A DNA stretch of 64,000 nucleotides from Onchocerca volvulus. Lineage: Eukaryota > Nematoda > Chromadorea > Rhabditida > Onchocercidae. Below, one piece after another: positions 26,918 to 40,300 of this stretch. The stretch lies in assembly GCA_000499405.2 (NCBI GenBank), contig HG738139.1, positions 6,224,616-6,288,615 of the forward strand. The letters run 5' to 3'. Position 1 is the stretch's first letter; each line of letters starts with the position of its first letter. The notes beneath the pieces were generated by a model. That model was given only the letters and a program-made list of their open reading frames with translations, searched no databases and was not told the DNA's origin. Position numbers and translations under genes: made by a program.

Positions 26918-29900
26918 TTACGAGCGGTTAATGCTGTTTGTTGCGCTGCTTCTCAGTGGCGGCCGAGGTGACTGAAAGTAATTCAATGATAGGTATACAC
27001 GAAATACACTTTTTTTTTTTCTAAAAAGTATTATCCAGAACAAATCAAATTCATCGAGGCCTAAGTGTGACTTAATCTGGCGTATTTTTCGTATATTTGA
27101 TATTATTGAAAAACACGTAAATATGAATACACAACATTTCGAAGATTGTTAGTAAGGTAAAATTCTACTACTAACTAGAAAAATGGAGAAAAATAAGTCT
27201 GATTCAATGCTAACATCAAACGTTAAAATAGAATTTATTATCAGTACTGTGTGCAAAAAATTGCTGATGTTCGTTATTTCACTAATACATAAGCACATCC
27301 TAACAAAAGTAATTCAAAAAATATTACCATACAACGATTACTTGATATTTCATTGTGATGTTGCCTTGTTACCGAGCATTTTTGGGTTGTTTTTGCGATT
27401 GACCATCGTGCAGATATTTTACGTTGCTGAGTTCCATTGCTTGTACTTGATGCCACCGATGCCTTACAAAGTTTATAATTATAATAAATCACAATTCTTT
27501 CAAGTGATTTTTCTCATAATTCACAATTCTTTCAAAAACCAATAGTATTCAACAAATCGTTTATTAATCAAAATAAAATGTTATGGAAACTTTTATGCAA
27601 AGATCCATGATCCATTCAGTCATCATGAATATTATTATTGTAACATTGCAGTACCCTTTTATGCTACTTTATTATTAAATAATTAAAAGTGCCAAAGCTT
27701 ATTATCCTCAATTTAAAAAAAAAAAAGAAAAAAAAAGAGCTATTTATCTGCTAGTGAAGCGAATCAGCATTCTTAGTCTTATGTATTTTACTACTACATA
27801 ATACAATGAAAAATCTTAAATTTCCTCACAGTAATGAAAGACATACCTGTTGTTGACCAATACTTGGTGTTCGATTCAGTTCGCCTTTAATAAAACGTTC
27901 CACTTTATCCATACAAGCTTCTTGATAATCATGCACCCAACGTACACCATTATAACGTGTTATGTGTCGTATATCAGCTGGCAAATCAGTATCGGCGGGA
28001 AAATCGAAATGCTGATCAAAAATCGGTATTACATTTTTATGATGATCAAAAGCACATCGTAGCTGAAACACAAATCACTAGTTATGATTCAGTTCTAAAT
28101 TTGAACCGTACAGTTCCATTTTCATTTTTTTTTCTATCAGTCTTGACTTCCTGAACGCTTTAGAACTACTGTTTATAGGAAGTTTAGAATTATTAAATTG
28201 GATAGAAATCTAAACAAATCCAAAATATTCCATTGAAGAAACTCGATCAAATTATAGGTATCGTCGGATTGTGATAATAACTTTAAAAAAATAATTTTTT
28301 TTTCTAAACTTCTTATTCTAAAAAAAAAAAATTTCGCAAATTATAAATCAAATGCAAGCAAAATAATAATAATAATATAAACTTTTCTTCCTTTTACAAT
28401 ATCAGCAATATTTTTATATTATTGATATTGTTAAAAGAAGAAAAGTTGGATTAAAGTAAAACTAAATGAATACTTTTACATTAATTCTCTACTCTTCTTC
28501 TTATTCTCAATCATAAATAAAATATCTGAAAAACCTCTTTATGTATCCAATCTTCACAGTTATGATCATTGAATAACCTATCCAAAGAATTTGGTGTTAA
28601 CACAAGAATGAAATGCTTCGCTGCTTGGATATTTTTCAACAATGATGAATCAAATTTACCAGCATACAGTTTATCAACATCAATGAATACCTACAATCGT
28701 AAATATATTACAGTTACAATATCATGGCGACAAATACAAAAGAATACAAAATGTACTATTTAAAAAAGTGAAAAATTTAACTTAAAATTAAAAAAAAAAA
28801 TCGTCATCGTTGATAAGAAAAAGAGATATTAAACAGAACAGCGGTAAACAATTTTTTATGCATTTTGTAAATACGTATAAAAATTATGTCTCAAGAAAAA
28901 CAATGAAATTCGAAATGCTAAGTTTTTTTTTTTTTTATTTCGTTTTCAACAGCACACGGAAATTAAAATCTTGATAAAAAGATCGAACTGAAAACCCCTA
29001 TAAGTGAAACTAAAATAAAAATAAAATATTAAAAAAATAAAAACAAGTATTCTAAGTACTAACCTTATATCCTCTAAGCTGAAGTAAAACTTTGATAAGA
29101 CTGGCCAATTGATTACCCGTACTGCGTCGATAACTTATGAATACATCAATCTGCTTACTCAGTATCGCAACCTCAATGTCATCGATATGCTTGCTGTCTA
29201 TAATTTTTGCAGCTTCATGAAGTGATAAATTTATAAACATTATCATGATTCATCAAAAAGAATTTGTATTAAAATTTAGAACTGATTATATTCGAATTAT
29301 ATTCGAAGTCTTACCTTGCAGAGCTTGCCTCAGTTTGAGCCTATGAATAGGATTATGCATGCCACATACAGTTTTCATCATCTCGTCAGTTAAGGAAGGC
29401 AACAAACTACGATTTAGACCCATACCAAGCATCTGATATGTATAAACTGATAATTCAGGGCTTAATGACATCAAGAATTGATCTAACTGACTTTCGTCCA
29501 CACTTCCGTAGTCAGCTGCGATCTAGAAATACTTTGGATTTAAGAAACATTTCATTGAATCAGGAATTTAATCATTCAATTTCTAACCAATATCCTAATT
29601 ATTTCTATTTTATCTAGTTACCAATATTTTAAACAAAATCATTGAATAGATAGATTCATATGAATTACAACTATATTTCCAAAAGAGGATAAACTTACTT
29701 TAAGGCTTTCCAGTTCACGGATAAAGCGTTTTCTGAGAAGAGCAGAAGACATCTGAAGATCCTGTTCCAACTCTTTTTCAGTTAGCAGTAACAATAAATC
29801 ACCATCGACCATATGTTTCGCAAACGCATCTGCATATGATTCAAAACCAATCTGCATAAATTTATACATGAATTAAACATGGTAAAGAAGGAATTTTAGC

Positions 29901-31287
29901 CTGGTGATTGCAGAATAAGATTACAAACTTTAAATTTTGATTAAAATACATATTCTTTTATTTAAAAAAAAATAACTTGAAATTTCGCTTCCAAATCGTA
30001 AAATTTTCTTTCCCATTAACTGTTTAAGGAAAGAGAATAACAGAAAACAAAAAAAAAAAAAAAAAAAAAGGGGAGCTCCAGTACCATCCACCCAACTTTT
30101 TTTTAATTAAAGCAAAAAATAAATGGAAAATATAGCATGAATATTAAATATTAAATAAAAAAAGCTTACAGAATAAAATTGTGCTTCGTTTCACAGTATT
30201 TAGTGATAATTATTCTATCAAGCCGAAGACATTTCAAATGGAAATTTCGTTTCAAAATTTTGGATTTCAAATTTTTGCACAAAAGTTATCCTCAAACTTT
30301 CTCCAGGAAAAAAAATTCAGCATATCGAAGAAAAAAAACAGGAAGAGAATGTTACTGGTACATTATTTTTAAAAGGAAATAAGTTACAATAAGAAAGAGA
30401 TGCTACAGAAAAGTAAAATTAAAATGGAACCAACATAACACCGAGAATTTAGGACTATCAAACTAACCTTCTTCACCCAATATTGCACATCAGCAATTGT
30501 CCAACATGGTACCTGTTGAGTAAGCTTGTAGGGCACTTCTTCACCTATTATAGTTAAAGCTTCACTTGCAAACTTAGCGGCCACTTCGTCTGGACTTGAT
30601 GCAAGTTCTTTCAGTGCCGCTATTGCCCCTATTTCCTGCAATACACTGAATTATATTCTTTTTATCTTCATTCTTGCCCAATTTCATTCATTCAATCAAC
30701 TTAACTTTAAGCTTTCACTTTGAATATATTCAGTGCTTCTCTCATTCCTCTTACAAAATTATGAAAAGTAGAATTGAGGGAGTTTTTCATTCGCATTATA
30801 TTTATACAAAATATTTCTATAAATGCTATAATAGTCCACAAAAACAAAACGCACCTCAACATGCAACAAATGACTAACGCCAATTTTTTGAAAATTAATT
30901 TTAAATTTAAGTTTGAAAAACTTAGGTACCCCGCAATATCTCAGTAAATTCCTTCATGTGATCCCGCAAGATATGTCGTGCTAAAATAACAGCATGATTT
31001 TATAGGATCGTCTCATTTTGAAGAATTGCTTAATATCTTGTAACAAAAATTGAAGCCAAACCACAGTAATTTGTAGAGCAGAATACGAAAATCAAAAATT
31101 TGAAACGAACAAAAAGAAGATTAAAAGTAAACAGATAATTTCATAATTTATATCTAGAAGCATTGAAATTGTGAAAGTACAAAATCCACTGAAAATTAAG
31201 ATTCACCATAAGGACATCTCATAGATCATCATTATCTTCAGTCAGGAAAAAGATAAAAAATTAGATCTGTTAAGCTACAGTAAGATG

Positions 31288-31340
<53 letters not shown>

Positions 31341-34300
31341 ATTTATATTGCATTTCTATATACAAATAGGCGGCCCATCAGAATCATGTATACTTTTATG
31401 TTGACGCCTACTTTTCGTATTGTTACCACAATGCACAGACAGAATTATTGCGAAAGAATTTAGAAAGCAAATTTCTTAGCAGTTTGAAACTGTAAAAATA
31501 AGAAAATATTCTTATCAACGTAAAGAAAAAAATTTATGAAAATCGAAGAAAGTCTAAATCAAATAAAGCAGTGATGTAAGCATTGTTTAACTCCCGATTT
31601 TTTTCAGTTTATTCGGCAAATTAGAAAGAATTCAAAATGTAGCCTTCATTTGATCTATGAGAACTTATAAAGTTTTTTGAATCCATCAGGTGATTTAAAA
31701 GTTTTTGAAAATTATCTAAAGCAGTTGTAGCTGCTCTATTGCCTTCTGGAAAAGACATTCTTGAAAAATTCCCAACTTTTAGCAAAAATCTCCGAAAATT
31801 AAGGCTTCTGATTACTCTAACAATCAACGAATTCAGTTTTCTGATGCTCTTCGTATAAGATCGTACATCAAAAACATCATAATGTTGAAAAAAACTGTAA
31901 AGTGAGATTTCGTCAGTGTGACTTTTTTCTTCCAATGATTTATTTCAATGATATAATTTGATATTTCTAGAAAAATTTCATGTCTAATTTCGATTTGATA
32001 TAGATAACCTTTCATACACTAAATACTATCTTTCAACCGATTATTTATTTTTACAAAAATGAAATATTTGAAAAATGCTGCCAGAACGAAGCAATGACTG
32101 TAACAACAAAAAATAATGTTATATTTGCATCATTCCGCCATTATTTTTTAAGAATATTACTGCTAGCAACATACAACACAGCAAATATTCTTCACCTTTT
32201 TAACAAACAATTTTTTTCGTCCAAAAAAATTCCATATTTCGAAAAAATTTTTTGGAAGTTCCTAGAACGATTTCGAAAGAATATCAGGTTATGTTCTATT
32301 TTTTCGGTTCACTGCCACAAATTCCCCATTCAATCATCTCAAAAAAAAAAAAAAAAGAAAAAAACGATGGGAAAATCGCGACAATTTTTCGGGCGAGTAG
32401 CGACGTGTCATGTCATAGGCTCTCGTCGAAAAGGTATTTTGTAAACTGAACAACTTACCTGAAAAACTTCAAGTTTTTGTTGGTCTTTTTTTATTGTTGC
32501 TTCCATTGTGAAGTGAAATGCAGCAATACTTCGTGCTTCGCGACACTTTGATTTGAGCATCGGCAATAACCTGAAGCGAAAGCTTCTGAATCAACTGCAG
32601 CATACACAATAAAAAAATAACGACTTCAAAATTCTGGATAATATATTCAATTAGATTTTTTTTTCCGAGTTATATTGTGAACCTCTATAGAGATAATGAT
32701 ATTGCTGCCATCTTTCCATCTTTTCTCTTATATAAATTGGTATTAGAATATAAGACCTTTCAAAAAATGCTTTTTAATTTATTTCGAATCAAACTTCATC
32801 CATGATTGAACGAGATAATGAAACTTTAAATCTCCGAGCTAGAACTTCGGTTTCAAATTGATTCATAGACTAAAGCAAGAAGTATGGAAATTAGTGAGTC
32901 AAATTAAATAGCAATTGAAAATTCAACAGAAGCATAATTGATTACACGAATATAATTGATAATTACCATAGATCTACGTTGAGTTTTTATATGTGAGGCT
33001 TACAAATGTCCAGACTTGCAATGAATGAATTACGGTAAGAAATATACAAGATTTATAGGAAAAATAGGGCTAGGAGAAAACGTTTGTAACATTAACAAAA
33101 CTGACTTATAGTCACCTATATTTTTCAGCAGTAAAGTACTACTTGTATCACCGAAACATTTCTGAACATTATATGTTTCGCTTGGCCCTGGCTATCATGT
33201 ATCTTAGGTGATAAATGAGAAATAATAATAACCTTTCAAGCCATTCCTTTGGTCGTCCTTGTGAATGCTTGTAGTGATCACCGGCAAAGGTAACCGCTTG
33301 ATGAGCAAGTAGGAATGGTTCTACTAGAGCCAAAGTACCCGACTTATTCACCGCTGCTTCCATTTCTTTCGTACTTCCTAGCATACAAATCGCCAAGCAT
33401 GCGTAATAACGTGTTATATCGTCTGGTTGTGATGCTAACAAGAAGAGCCAATCTGGTACCTATAATAATCCTATTTTAGTAATTTTCTTATTTCATTCTT
33501 GTTCCTAAGTTTTAAATTCTAATTTCTTCTTTTTCAAAATTATAGGCCCCGTATAATTCATAAACCCGCATATAAATTGCCAAATATGCGTAATAATATG
33601 TTAAATGTTTGCTGATGCTAGTAAGAGCCAATCACCAACTACTACTGATTATGATTTTATGCAAAAACAATTCCAGAAAAAAAATAAGCTTATTATTTCT
33701 CTAACGCTAACAAGTAATAAACGTGTCATTCAGATCGTCATTTTCAGACTTTCGATAGATAAATTAAAGAATTAAATTAAAATCTTGCAAGAAGAATTTA
33801 AATCGAGTACTTTTTTCGAAAGGACAAATAATGCTGCTGCAAAAAATATACCCTTTAATGTGACTCATACAATCTGAATGAATCGATTATTGTTCCGTGA
33901 AAAATGCAAACAATTTTTCCCCACCAAGTTTTTGTGGACACATCAATAAACAATATAAAGGTAAAGAAAATCGAAAAAAGTACAGAAATGGAGATGGAAG
34001 ATAAATCAATAGTTGTATCTTTCTCGTATCTCTCTAAACCTAATCAATAGTAACAATTCTTTTCAATTTCATTACTGCCGAATATCATTCTCAAATCACC
34101 ATTTCACAAAACTATCCTTTCATATTACATATAAAGGAAGAAAAAGAGAGATAGGATGTATTTTTGGCTTCAAGTTTAGATCGAAGATTGAATCCGCTCT
34201 AACTACTGATAGAAATTTCTTCATGAATCATTGAAGAAACAGATTTCACAAGATAATAAATTTGTGACGCTATCAGAAAAATGCATCTGAAGTACCCTTA

Positions 34301-37300
34301 ATGATAATACTGTATTGATGAACATATCTCTATAAACAGCCAATAACTGAGGAGGAATTAAATTCAACTATAAATTAATTAAAAGACGCACAAAAAACTA
34401 ACAAGAATTTTACAACTACAAATGATTCAGAATGGCTCCATAAAATGCATGAGCTTCTTTTGATAACTTCACAAAAAAATGAAGCATGTAATAATGATAA
34501 TCATAACATACCTTTTTCTGAATAATTTTTTTCTTTGCTTCCGAACAGCTGTACAATGATAGATTGGCAAGTGCAAGTGCAGCGTGCCGTAAGGTAATTG
34601 GAGTTTCAGTAGCACGTTTACACGTTAAGAGAATATGATCCAAAACACCATACTCAATTAGCCTAAAAGAGCATGTTATGTACTGAAAAGTAACTGTATA
34701 TTACTATAATAGCTATTAAACTCTCCAAAAAGGAAGAAAAAAAAGAATTGTGAAGCAATTAATGAAAAATTCATATTTGCACATCGCTGTTTTCTTTTTT
34801 TTCCAGTCACATTTATTCACTTTATAAGTAACTCATCGAAGTTAATTATGGCAGAATATCACCAAAGAATTAAAATAACAGTCATCCAAATCTCTATCTC
34901 TCTTAACTTACCTGTAAGTTGTGGCTGTTGAATGTTTGAATAAGCTTTCCATGATTGACAATGACATCCGTTGTTGTTCTGGATTTTTGTTCAACTTTTC
35001 GGCTGTTGCAACCAGCTTTTTCAAGTAACCCTTGTTAACCACATATTCTCGATTATTCAATGAAAGGCATTCCTCTAGCACACGTCCGCATGCTAATCGA
35101 ACTATAAAATAATTGCTGCATCCAGTCAATTATTTTTCGAAACTTTAACAAAATTATTCAAAATAGAACGATAGTTAAATCAAAAAGAGAAAAAAAAATT
35201 CACTTTCTGTAAGTTATGATATGAAATTATAAAAAAAAACGAGTTGTAAACAGGAAAGGGAGCGAGAATTCCCACAAATCCCATTCACGTTATCACAAAA
35301 GACTATTCAAAAAATTCTAAACAGATCCAAGTTCAGACTAATTCATACTATCACAAACACATAAAAATTGGCACTATTCCAAGAGATTGAAGAAGAATTC
35401 TACTTGATTTAAAAATTTCATCAATCTCTTCATTTTTACATATTTTTCGTTCAATTTTTCGATAACTTCTTAAAACAATATGACTTTCTGATGAAATTAA
35501 ACAGAAAAGAGAGAGGGAAATACAGGAAAAGACTCTCTCCGTCTTTTTTTTGTCACTGATAAACAGTCACACTTTTCCAGTTAACTTATCAAAAGTTTCC
35601 CTTCCCATCCGTTCTATTTTATAAATATCAATCAATAACACTCTGGAATTATTTATCATTAGCCGAGCAAAAAAAAAAAAAAAAAAAAAAAAACTTCATG
35701 ATGTCTATAAATTCGGTAAAATTTTTGAAGATTTTTTAGACTTACCAGGTTCACAAGTTTGTGCTTTGATAAAATTCATAATGAGCGAATCGAAGTAAGT
35801 CTGATCACGTAGATAATCGCAAAGCGCATATGATAAATCGTGTGAAATTTTCGGGAACATCCATGCCTTCGTCATGACCTTTGCTACTATAGTACATCCC
35901 TGTAAAATACAATTTTCCTTGACATTCATTGTTCACCATCTTTTTTAAAAAATTTTTGAGTTAATTTGTAAGTTTTGAATTAATATTGATTAATTTCACT
36001 TTTGCTCTTTTCTTTCAGTAAAAAAAAAAAAAAATAAATATATTAGCTAAAAATTAGTAAAATAAATATATTAGCTTAAGAGAAATCCAGCTATTATAAT
36101 TTCTCAGCATTAGATAGAATTTCAAAAGTACATAAGAAATTTTGATTTCAATGGTTCAAGCAGCACTAAATGCATCGCTGATCAGAAAATCTACTAGATA
36201 TTACAAATCAGGAAAAATGACTTTAAAAATGTAAAATGAAATGGACTTTCTCGAGATCAGTAAATTTATAGTTACTACAGAAAACAAATTAGTCAGATCA
36301 GATCAAATCAGATCAAGCAGTGCGTTGTGATGAACCAATATAGTCCTATTTGTTTTACATGATATGAATAATATACAAGGTAAGCAAATGGCAATATTTG
36401 TTTAGCAATTCATAGATATATTTACTTCTATTTAAATATTAACTTGAAGTTGTTCCAGAAATCATTTTTTATAAAATCATTACTGAAGTAATATTTGCTG
36501 GTTTTTGTACATTATTTATTGAAATTTTTGCAATTTACTGAGCTTCTGAAGTCTCTACAGTTGAAAGCCTATGTTAATAATTTCTCGTCATTTATGAAAA
36601 CATATTCTTTTATAAAGTTTTCTTCTGGCTAAACCACTAAATTGAATTCTAATTTCCTGATGACTAGAAGATGTCGATTAGATCATACCATAGTTGACCT
36701 TTCATTTTAAAAAAATATTGAATTTTGTATTCAAAATCCGTAAAAGAAACCTCAATAATCTGTTCATCGCTGCCCTGAGCAATATGTTCGAATGCTTTAT
36801 CGATAAAATTTTGATATTTTGATAATTTGGTCTTTAATGTGTGCATCATCATCACCTGCTCTGTGTGTGAGTGTTTCGTTAATGGTCCATTGGTTACTGT
36901 ATCCTGTAACAGTGTCAATATACAGGACCCGGTTCGTTCCTTCTGTTCAGTTGTGTTTCTTTTAAAAGCAACAAATATTACGACGACATCTATTTTAAAA
37001 TATTTCGACAGAAATTATATGCTACCTGAAATAAACTGAGACGACTGGGTGATGATGCACGTGGGTCGGCGATTGGTGACAAGTCATCGATAGTTACGTC
37101 CATTTCGGGTGCTGGTAAGGAACAAACTCCAGCTGATGAACCTTCACTCTTGAAGCGTCTATATTCTGCTTCCTGCAGAAAGCAATACATTAAATATTGA
37201 ATAAAAATTCTTTGTGTTTAAAAAAAGCAAAATACTAGTTCAAAAACAAAAATCTGCTACTTTGCGACATCTATGACTCATAAAATTCATAAAGATGGAC

Positions 37301-40300
37301 TACAAATAGGTCTATTAGCAATGGCAATGACTGATAATAGCAAAAGCAAATGAATACTAACAAATCTATCAGATAAGATAATAATTTGATGTCAGATGGG
37401 AATTAATTCCTGGAAAGATCCATTCAAATTCCACATCTGTGGATCTTGTTGTGATCTAGATGCAGTATTGAAATTATCTCTTAGGAAACAGAAACCGGTG
37501 CGAGCAGAATTTCTAGTAATCTCATGCAGACAACTGCTACAATTCCGCCGATATATCCTCAACAAATCCACATTTTGCTTGAATTCTTCCTTCTATAAAT
37601 TCCAAAATATTTCATATTTATGGAGCTAAAGGAAGGTCGAGTAGTCCTGGCACGGCTCCGTTAGATGACAGAAAAACACATGGGCAATGACATATACGAT
37701 GACATTCCCACACAAGTTTGACGTCAAAAAGTTTTTTTTTTTACCACCTTCAACAAGCCATTTATGTTTATTTATATGTGTCAAAAGTGTCACTCAAAGT
37801 GTGTGCGTCGGTGCGTAGGCGTATGTGTATGTAAGCATTTGATAGTCTCACAAATTCTCACTTTTTTTCAAGTTTTTTTTCTTTTTTTTTTTTTTTTTGT
37901 TGATATTTAATTTGGAGAAGCCTATTTCGATTCAGGAATCTTAATTAAATTTCCTGAAATATTCTACAGCATCCCATTCATCCTTCAAGCATCTAGACAA
38001 GCGTTTCTCGAACGAACATTTTCTCATATTGTTTTCATGCTCTCTGTTTACTCTTAATTTAATGTTTCATGCGATCCTTTTTGAAACAATTCAGTATTGA
38101 AACAGTGTCAAAGTTCAAGAAAAGATATAATGAAGGTTACTAATTATATGTACCTTGTGCTATGCACTTTAAACAGATATCGAACTGGATAGTGTGAGAT
38201 ATATATCAATAGTCTTTCCTTTTCAGCAGCAAAAATTAAGACGAGATACAATTTCCATAACTGCCATAATTATAGCACCTTACTTTCTTGCAGATTTATT
38301 TAAAAATTGTTTTAGAGATTGATGGATATAAGGAAGTGAACTTGTGAGATAAAAATTCAATAAATAAAAAACAAAAAATTGAATTCAAATTAAATCCTTC
38401 GATTTTACTAACAGGAAAATTATATTTGAGATAAAATTTCAAAAAGGAACGATAACTTAATTTAATGTCAAAAAATTCCAACCAGCAAACATCTATCAAT
38501 ATGACTGAAATATACCAGTTATAATTATATTACGGTAGCCCTTCTATATTGTTCTGTCAAACATTCTTCGTAACCTCCATACTGTCTCATGATAATTATA
38601 ACAAAAAATGAAAAAATGGACGGAAAGACAGATCTCTCTACAAATTTTTCCTTCGTTTCATCCACAGACTTCATCAAAGGGACTTCCGCCACAGTATAAT
38701 AAGGCAATTATTATTACCTTTTTGGAAGAATGCTACTTACTCCAAACGCTCTCTTAACGTTCTATTATAAAGTTCTATTGCAATCATTGCGTCTCGCATA
38801 GCAAGATAGATCGCAAGTAGGATTCGTTCTTTTCGATTTTTGAGGATATTTGCATTATTACAAAATAGCCGTAAAGAAAAAAAAAATGCAATTTTATCAA
38901 AAATTATATCAAAAAATTCAAAAAAAAAAAGTATATAAGATAAGCAAAATAAAAACAAAAACCAATAATGTTAAAGGGAAAATATTAAGCTAAAAATAAT
39001 CTCGAAGAAATCAACCAAACCTTCCGGGATGTCGACGGCTGATCATCGTTACCAGCAACATCACCGCTACTATTTGGACAAGGAGTCGACAAAGATTGTT
39101 GTAATCGTATTTCTGCGCTTATTGCCTGAAAAAATATTTCGTAACTATTTGTTTTCTACCTTTTCAATCTCTTGAATTTGGATCATTGTATCGATAATTT
39201 CTCCTAACTAATCCAGGTTTTTACAAAGAACATTAGTGATTGATAAATATGGTGGAAATTGAGCAGTAATTAGTGTAGAAGTCAAGCATCAATCGATTAA
39301 AGTTGAAAGATTATATAAAATAAAAGAAAATGGATAATTTCTCCTAACTAAAACCTAAACTAAATCATTGAAATAGTTATGGTATCTGTTTGATGATAAT
39401 CATGCAGAAGAATTTAAAAAATGGCTGAAATAATGCGTAATGCGTAAAGAATAGGATTAAAATTGAAATATTTTGTTATAGAAAATGAAAATTATAGAAA
39501 AATAGATGATGCTGATGTCCTAAGGCAGAAAATACGGATCAAGAAAGGAAAAGTAGACTGTTCACTAGAAGAAAAACTAAGCAGACTAACATCATCTATT
39601 TCAAAATGGGAAAAGTTAAAAAAGATGAATCTTTTTAACTAACTAATCTAAATTCTCGATATTTAGAGGTGTTAACTACTTCAATTTGAATTTGAAAGGG
39701 ATTGCTGAGAAATATTAGATTAATGTACTTTTTTCCGAAATTATTCATTTCAAAAAAAAAAAGAAAAAGATTTTGAAAAGAATGAGTTTGTTCAGAAATT
39801 TTTTCAAGAAATGAGCAATATATTAATTCTATTCTTGCCATCAACTTTCACACGCAGGAATTACTTGTTTTTTAATCTTATTTACTTGTCCTATAAACAT
39901 GCTATATCTCTCACTTGTGATATAGATGTCCATAACTTCATTTCCCGTAAAATCCTTTCTCCTAACGCTAGCCAAGATTTTTTTTATTTATTGAAAATTT
40001 GAAAGTTTCTTTTAAGCATAAGAAACGCTACAAAAGTTTACTAAGTCTTATGTTGGAAATTGTTTTTAAAAACATTAAAAAAAGCCAAGACCTAAATAAA
40101 AACTTCGCAAATTCAGAATTGCATGTTTCAGGAAAATAGATTGATCACGCTAAAAGCGTGCTTTTAGGATTACATCACAATGTTTGTTTTTTGTTTTTTT
40201 TTTTCAATTCACTTTTTTTTTTTTTTGTTATCAACAAAATAACTCGGTATATGAGAAAAGAAGAATCGAGAAAGAAAGCAAAGATTACTCATAAATGTCA

